From contig JACEEZ010020317.1 in the NCBI GenBank assembly GCA_016584305.1, positions 569,294-633,293 on the forward strand: a stretch of 64,000 nucleotides of DNA, in the 5' to 3' direction. The translations under genes were made by a program, and so were the position numbers. Under the pieces are notes generated by a model. It was not told where the DNA came from. It did not search any database and saw nothing but the letters and a program-made list of their open reading frames with translations. The stretch comes from Chionoecetes opilio. Its lineage: Eukaryota > Arthropoda > Malacostraca > Decapoda > Majidae. Positions 57,801 to 64,000 of this stretch are shown piece by piece (position 1 is the first letter of the stretch; every line of letters begins with the position of its first letter).

Positions 57801-60800
57801 TGCAACAATTTTTCCTTGAAAACAACATAAACATTAGAAATTTCCTCTTTGGCTACAATGAAAGTAAACTTGTCACAAATGTCATCATTCTTAATTCTTA
57901 GGTAAATTTTTTCAATTGTCTCTTTATAGTTTCTTTCCAACTACGTACTCATTAATCATGTTCTGCATCTATGTGAAATAATTCAGGTAAAAATATAGTG
58001 GAGTATAAGCGAAAAAATGTGATGACCTTATACCATATAATTATGAACTAATATTATTTTTCTCCCTAAAGGAAAGTTGTCATGAATGCTCACCTTAGTA
58101 ATGACTGGACCTCTCACACACAATTCCCCATCTGTGTTTGGTCCCAAAGAGTCGCCAGTTTTCATATCAATAATCTGAGAGAAATAATAATATAATTAAG
58201 AAAGAATGTGTATCAATTATATAATATGTTTGACTAAAAGCATAGCTACAACATTGAAAAACATTTTGTAATGAAATAATGTGATGATAAGGTATACAAG
58301 TTTTTCTTTTTCTGTTGCTAACAGCCTGTCAAATTGTAAGATTGTATTGAAATAGTAAAACCTATGTATCTTGCCTGGCTGTCTAATTCATTATAATTAC
58401 TGGTTAATGTAGATAGTTCAGATAACTCAGTGGTGATAAATTTGAAGAATAGAATTTGTACCTGATCCTCTTCTAGCCTCTCAATCCTAAAGTTGGAGTA
58501 AACTGATCATTAACTTTGGACACTATAAGGGGCACTGAAAAATAATAACTTTTAATCATAAAGAAACATTAACCATTTATGTGCCTCATTTTTACATGAA
58601 GTTGCTTTATTTGAGTTCTTTCTTTCTTTCAAGTAGCAGTTTCTGTTTAGGCAAACTTGTCACACTAGGGTTCGTTTGGTCCTAGTCATCTTGTTCATAT
58701 TGGCCATGAGTCTTACCTTGGCTTCACTGTGGGCTGTGATGTGACCAACAGCGCCAGGTTCATGGGATTCACTGGCGAACACTGCAAGAGTCGTTTCTGT
58801 CATGCCAAAACCCTGCCGTACAGTTACTTCTGGAAACTTGAAACAAAATATAACATTAATCTTTCCAGTGTAAAACAAAGAGTGACTTAAGAGCATGAGC
58901 GAGGTGATGCCAATGGACAGTGTTTGTGATAGACAAAACTTGCCTTTTCACAACAGACCACACAGTTCTATAAGAATGGACGTCTTTTGAAAAAAAATTG
59001 ACTAGTACTGTATTCATTCAGTTGTTTATTTATTAATGTAATTGCAATAAATGCTTAGGGGTCGATAATTGATCAGTACTATTTGTATTTTATTGAACAG
59101 TAATTTGAACATAACTCTTAAGGATTCAATGAACTGACAAGTTTGGGGACCCCTACTTTATATGTTTAAAGTTTAACATTGAAAAATGTTGTACATTATT
59201 TGTGTTGAGCGTTAAGACAGGTCTCAGGTTACTCATGTGGTATACTTAAGGAAGTCCAAAAGGGTTTATACATTAATGTCACTACAAAAAGTCATCAATA
59301 ACTTGATTATCCATAAACAGGATGGTGGTTGGATAAAATATGAAATAGATGTAAACAGCACTTAAAAGATATTAAGACATTAAAAAAAATTCTTTAAAAC
59401 ACTAAAAATACTGGTTTCCTATTTCCATCTGCCTATTTCATGTATTACTTACTCTCTTGAGCCTTCTGAGAAAAAAAAGTTCAGGGAAAACAAATGGCAC
59501 TTAGAAATATTTCTACTTCTTGAATGAGCTAATTCAGTAATATACTCAAACTACTTTAGTAAACTTACCTTTTTACTAAGGATTTCCTGTACGTCTCCTG
59601 ATAAAGGTGCAGCACCGCATACAATACTTTTCATGGCACTCAGGTCAAATTTGGCTACAACTTCATGTTTGGCTAAAAAGATAGCCAGGGGAGGCACCAC
59701 CGGCACCAGTGTTACCTAGTGGAAGGAAAGATGCAAGATTAGATTTGGTGCATATCTCAACTCTACATGACTTCTCTCCTCTCTTTCTTGCCTTTCCTGT
59801 TTCTTCCATGTGGATAATACAGAGAGGAGAACAACCCTCCATTATCTAAGCATGTATGTACACATAACACACTTACTTATTTGGCTTATAAGGAGAGGTT
59901 GGAGAAATTGGGTTTGTCATCATTGGAGGAAAAAAGAAAATGAGGATACTTGATAGTAGTGCATAGACAGACTATGAAGACATGTATCGTAGTTCTTTGG
60001 TGTATAAAACACTTTTTTCCCAAGAAACATAGGTCTTAAAACCACCCTGTGACCTATACACCAAAGGTCAAAAATTGTATGCCTCCCTGGGTTTACATGT
60101 ACTACAGCAAGTAATGAAAACTCTAATAAATATATTTAGAAAATGTGATAACAGTAACTGCCTTAACCCCTTAAGACCCAAAACTTTATTTCCATTGTAA
60201 TTTGGGCACCATAAGACGATTTTTAGTGAATATAAGCAATATTTTATAGATATGACCTGTTTAGTATCCTTGTCGACTAGCTAATTAGGTATATTAAGTT
60301 ACTTTTTGTAATTTGATGGTTCAACAAGAATATTTTAGATAGCAAAGGAAAGATCTGGACGTGAAGGGGTTAATGGCACAAAAGATGATATTGTGTATGG
60401 AAAAGTGAGAGTGAGCTTTCACAGACTGTTTTCAGTGAATTCCATGATGTAAAAGGAATTTTGAAAGTTTTAATTATGAATGAATTGTTTTGATAAAAAT
60501 ATATTACAGTTACTGTAATTATCTGCATATCTAGATTGTCTGTCTGTCTGCTTGTTAATTTATTTATTCTATTTGTTCTGATGCCTGCCATAGGAGCTTC
60601 TAGATGGTTGTCACTGTAGGAAAGTTTAGATTTTCCCCTTTCCAATATACATATGGTTGTTTGATATTTTTAGCAAAACAATTCATTCATAATTAAAACT
60701 TTCAAATTCCTTTTACATCATGGAATTCACTGAAAACAGGCTGTGAAAGCTCACTCTCACTTTTCCATACACAATATCATCTTTTGTGCCATTAACCCCT

Positions 60801-62763
60801 TCACGTCCAGATCTTTCCTTTGCTATCTAAAATATTCTTGTTGAACCATAAAATTACAAAAAGTAACTTAATATACCTAATTAGCTAGTCGACAAGGATA
60901 CTAAACAGGTCATTTCTATAAAATATTGCTTATATTCACTAAAAATCGTCTTATGGTGCCCAAATTACAATGGAAATAAAGTTTTGGGTCTCAAGGGGTT
61001 AAGGCAGTTACTGTTATCACATTTTCTAAATATATTTATTAGAGTTTTCATTACTTGCTGTAGTACATGTAAACCCAGGGAGGCATACAATTTTTGACCT
61101 TTGGTGTATAGGTCACAGGGTGGTTTTAAGACCTATGTTTCTTGGGAAAAAAAGTGTTTAAGACAGACAGATACACGAAGACTGACAGATAGATAGATAA
61201 ATAGGTAGTCAAAGTTGGACTGCACTAACCTTGTAAGTTTGGAGTGCCTTTAAGAAAATATCTGGGATGAACCTGGGTAGCGTAACCATTGTGGCTCCAT
61301 AACAGAGAGATGCAAGGCCCATTCCAATTCCAAAGATGTGGAAAAATGGTAAAATGCCCAAAATGACTTCTTCACTATTAATGTTTAGATATTCTTTCCT
61401 CCTGTAGAAAAGAAAACAATTGATAGATTTTTGCATCATTATAATCATCATAAATTTCATCCCATTCCCTGCATTGTGCATGTTTGGGAGTCCACACACT
61501 CTTAAAAGTAGAAAACATCTGCCAAAGAAAAGATATAGACCATAAAATGACACTCATGTCAATTGTTTCAAATGGTGAAGGTTGATAGCTGTTAGTCAAA
61601 TATATATGGCAAAAAATGTACTTTTACCCACCACCAACACCACTATTGTCTATGATTATTTCCTACACTAAGCGAGTCAGAAAACCTGCAACCATTAACC
61701 ATAATTGATCAACTCTAGATCAGTCAGGTAATAGAGGAATGACACTAACCCCAGGAGCCCCGGTTGATAAAGGTGGGTTTTTGCTGAGATAGATCACAAA
61801 CAGTTCACGTCTCATATAGTTAGTCAGAAATATTACCAATCTAACACAAGTGATACATGCTATCTTTTCAAACCAACGCTACCTCAATAATAATTGTTGT
61901 CCATCAAGGAGAGGATTCATTCCAAGGATACTAATCCATGCATGACAGATTTCAATAACAAGTGACAAGTAGCAAGGAGTGAGGGAAGGAAGCCATATGG
62001 AATTAACTCAATCCCCAGGGTTCCTACAAGTATGCATCTATCCTATCCCAACTACTCCAAGAGGTCTAACAAATGGTTTTAACTGAGGTTATAGTTAAAC
62101 TCATCACTTACCCAAAACAATCTGAGTCTCAAAAAGTTAATAAGTCCCGCAGCCACTAATGAGACAAAAGAAATAACTAAGTGTTAGCTGGCTATTATGG
62201 CCTATCATTATTAGGAAAAGCCCATTTTCATGTGGAAAAACATGGGAAGGGAAAACTGAAATATCTATAAAAGAACGAATACCCATACTCATTTTGAGGG
62301 AGCAGCTCACCATTTCTTTTATACTGTTAGTCTGTTACTGAATTCTGGCCTCACTGGTACTGGAAGAGATAACCATACGGTATGCTTAACATATCCATGT
62401 ACATTATGCCTCAAGACTCAGTAGCTAATCATACAGTGCTTTAAAGAAGAAAAAATACTTCAATGGTTTAAAAGTACAGTACGTACATATCTTTCAAGAA
62501 AAATGGATATTGTATGAGCTTGGCATGAGCAACCTCATTGAAAAGCAAAGGATTTCTTACCCGATATTTGAAAGCATAGCAAGCCAGTTACCAGCTGTAA
62601 TTTCGACCCCCTTAGGAAGGCCAGTGGTGCCTGAGGAGTAGGGCAGGTGTAGGACTTGGTCACCCGAACCACCAGTACAAGCCCACTCTGCTGGGGCTTC
62701 TTGCCGTAAACTTGTGACTGGCTTAATATCATCTGTTGCTTTGTCTCCCAAGATATTGATACC
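54829..62763 (-). CDS. 4-coumarate-CoA ligase-like / luciferase-like acyl-CoA synthetase, eight 3' exons (N-terminus beyond window)
   Basis: ANL-superfamily adenylating enzyme: activates a carboxylic acid with ATP to an acyl-AMP and transfers it to CoA. The substrate cannot be told. Minus-strand exons 62,763-62,561; 61,401-61,230; 59,715-59,569; 58,836-58,717; 58,174-58,094; 57,132-56,986; 56,747-56,582; 54,947-54,829 join in frame with GT-AG introns to 384 codons plus stop. Motifs in order: P-loop [11 protein letters not shown] (about residue 47), [61 protein letters not shown], and [11 protein letters not shown] with the catalytic lysine near the end. All core motifs are intact. The family is about 540 residues, so roughly 160 N-terminal residues lie beyond 64,000. 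It ends PSGA, so no SKL-type peroxisomal signal. The only convincing host gene here. Confidence 0.95.
57606..57875. repeat. Intronic hairpin-forming palindrome, arms about 130 bases
   Basis: 57,606-57,738 (AAGTTTACTTTCACTTTCAG…) pairs with 57,742-57,875 (…AATGAAAGTAAACTT) with almost no loop (centre TTTAGATCTTAT). It lies in the ligase intron 57,133-58,093. No target duplication recognised; mismatches in about one of ten positions. Confidence 0.8.
60167..60369 (-). mobile_element. TTAA-flanked MITE, left arm copy
   Basis: TTAA at 60,163-60,166 and 60,370-60,373; reads CCCCTTAAGACCC to CGTGAAGGGG, the reverse orientation of 18,096-18,301. Confidence 0.85.
60796..60998 (+). mobile_element. TTAA-flanked MITE, right arm copy
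   Basis: TTAA at 60,792-60,795 and 60,999-61,002; starts CCCCTTCACG and ends GGGTCTCAAGGGG. Mirror of the left-arm copy. Confidence 0.85.
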
Positions 62764-63019
62764 CTGAATGAAGAAGAGACTTTAATATCATTGAGCAGCT
62801 TTTAAGATAAATGAACTAATAAATAATGAGTCTGTCATAAATCACGAGTAGGCAGTGATGGGCAGCAATCAGTCTTTCTCAAAAGAACAGATAACAAACA
62901 CTATGAGGAGTTTCAAGGTTTTCTGTAATATATTAATCTAAAGTGTACATCTGGAGCATTGCCCAAGTTTTGTCTGAAAATTATAAAAGCATTCAAGTGG
63001 CATTAAAACTTATATTCTA

Positions 63020-63232
63020 CTAGCCGCAAAGCCGCCCTCCGGGCGGACTTTTTGGCTAGCTCCTGCGGAGGGCTATTGGCCCACCACCTGTGTTTGGTGG
63101 GCCAAAGGCCCACCAAACACAGACTCTCCAGATAGCCCCTTCTAACTTTCCTGAAATCATGGATGTAGAAATGTATGTATTAACGCCAACCCATTCACAT
63201 CACCCCCAACCCATTCACTCACCCATTACACT
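63020..63232 (-). mobile_element. Helitron-like 3' end
   Basis: On the minus strand the element ends CCGCCCGGAGGGCGG (a perfect hairpin), CTTTGCGG, CTAG, then T at 63,019, the ordered 3' signature of a Helitron inserted at an A|T site. Upstream blocks (GGTGGGCC palindromes, TAGAAGGGGCTATCTGGAGA, GGGTGAGTGAATGGGT units) match the noisy element at 4,330-5,315. Only the 3' 210 bases are present, inside the ligase intron. Confidence 0.7.
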
Positions 63233-63710
63233 GGGGAACAATTTGAAAAAAAAAAATTGTTGAGTTAGATTTTTGAGCTTGTTTAGACTAAAATTGGCAT
63301 GCTGATTCCAAATCTGTAGTCAGTTTTTTTCTAGCACGTCAAGTTTTTTCTCCACAGCTTACCCTCCAGATAAGCAAAATTCCACTTGTGAGCTGTAGTA
63401 AAACTTGCCAGCTGATTACGATTTGACTCATCGAGAGCTATGTGGCAACTTGTTTGTGCAGTTACAATTGAGACAGTGCGGTGAGAGGTGTGTGCAGCTC
63501 CCAATAGGTCAGTACTATCAATATCTGCAAACAGAAAGCTAGGATAGTAGGAATTAGGAGGATTTGTTATGGCTTTTCTCTTAACCTTGTAACAACATAC
63601 CATTGTAATTTAGATTTCGTTTTATGCTGTTTTTTTTTTTTTTCAAAGCTTGTAACTATTCCAGCTTAGTGTTTTATTTACATAGGTATATATTTCTTTT
63701 GTTTCAGATC

Positions 63711-64000
63711 ATGTCTGCTCCTGCTACGTCTCGTCGTAAATGCCTAAACAACCCTGACTCCTTCTGCTATATATGTGGTAGTTTCACCATTCCAAGTCAG
63801 AGGGCAAGCATCAGCGTATTTGTCAAACAAGCATATTTCGCATATTTTAAAGTGAAACTTGGTGATCAAGACAAGCTATGGGCCCCTCACAAAGTGTGCA
63901 AGCAGTGTGTCGAGAGATTACGGATGTGGACCAAAGGAACACGTGAAAAGTTGGCATTTGGTATCCCCATGGTTTGGCGAGAGCAAAAAAGATCATTCCA
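63711..64000 (+). CDS. Start of an unidentified protein with paired-cysteine N-terminal domain (runs off the window)
   Basis: ATG at 63,711, four bases after a TTTCAG acceptor-like site with a T-rich stretch before it. The frame stays open for 96 codons to the window end. It reads MSAPATSRRKCLNNPDS, FCYICGSFTIPSQ, VKQAYFAYFKVKLGDQDK, WAPHKVCKQCVERLRMW, FGIPMVWREQKRSF. CxxC (residues about 19-22) and HKVCKQC could bind zinc. Similar proteins (CYxCG…WAPH.CC..C…PMVWREP) are, to my recollection, numerous in arthropod and cnidarian genomes and probably spread with mobile elements. It lies opposite to and within an intron of the ligase gene. Function unknown. Confidence 0.6.
   Translation, partial: MSAPATSRRKCLNNPDSFCYICGSFTIPSQRASISVFVKQAYFAYFKVKLGDQDKLWAPHKVCKQCVERLRMWTKGTREKLAFGIPMVWREQKRSF

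Larger units (their letters stand above)
60005..61160. repeat. Intronic near-perfect inverted duplication, arms about 495 bases
   Basis: 60,005-60,501 is the reverse complement of about 60,665-61,160, with a 160-base spacer holding a CTGT run. Each arm contains one copy of the TTAA-flanked MITE. It lies in the ligase intron 59,716-61,229. Arms differ at only a few positions. Confidence 0.92.

Noticed and set aside
63362..63524. Exon-like minus-strand segment (TTTGCAG acceptor, GTAAGC donor) reading DIDSTDLLGAAHTSHRTV…
   Set aside because: It does not resemble any part of the ligase and the N-terminal exons expected there have different motifs. Splice-like sites alone are weak evidence; left uncalled.

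Overview
This is animal nuclear DNA, most likely from an arthropod and probably a decapod crustacean. Genes have GT-AG introns. GA/TC, GT and AT microsatellites are abundant, there are TTAGG-type (arthropod telomere motif) tracts, and transposable elements are very dense. The species cannot be named from the sequence. Nothing bacterial is present: no operons, CRISPR arrays or rRNA genes.

Layout. 0-5.3 kb: end of a palindromic DNA element, a CR1-like retroelement split by a 5'-truncated jockey-like retroelement, a second CR1-like fragment, and a Helitron-like element. 5.3-17.7 kb: poorly readable sequence with inflated homopolymers, including a GC-rich, T-poor tract (about 5.9-12.4 kb) without recognisable genes. 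18-20 kb: sparse, one TTAA-flanked MITE. 20.1-29.5 kb: an outer element with terminal inverted repeats of about 640 bp and a decayed gene for a putative nuclease-like protein. It is interrupted by a pogo/Tigger-like transposon, and its right arm by a TTAA-flanked piggyBac-type element that itself carries a small TA-flanked MITE. 30.2-38.2 kb: a tandem second copy of most of this nest, period about 8.23 kb, joined inside an AT microsatellite. 38-54 kb: hAT remnants, two large palindromic elements, an inverted duplication carrying reverse-transcriptase fragments in both arms, a hAT element with an 8-bp target duplication, minisatellites, a THAP first exon, and a third piggyBac-type copy.

54.8-62.8 kb: the one convincing host gene, on the minus strand. 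Eight 3' exons encode the last 384 residues of a 4-coumarate-CoA-ligase-like/luciferase-like acyl-CoA synthetase; the N-terminal exons lie beyond the window. Its introns hold large hairpin-forming inverted repeats, MITEs and a Helitron end. At 63.7 kb an unrelated plus-strand reading frame with paired cysteines starts in the next intron and runs off the end.

Apart from the ligase and possibly the last reading frame, every protein-like segment is a broken mobile-element gene. Many frameshifts may be consensus errors, because the two copies of the 8.2-kb unit differ mainly by small indels and homopolymer length.
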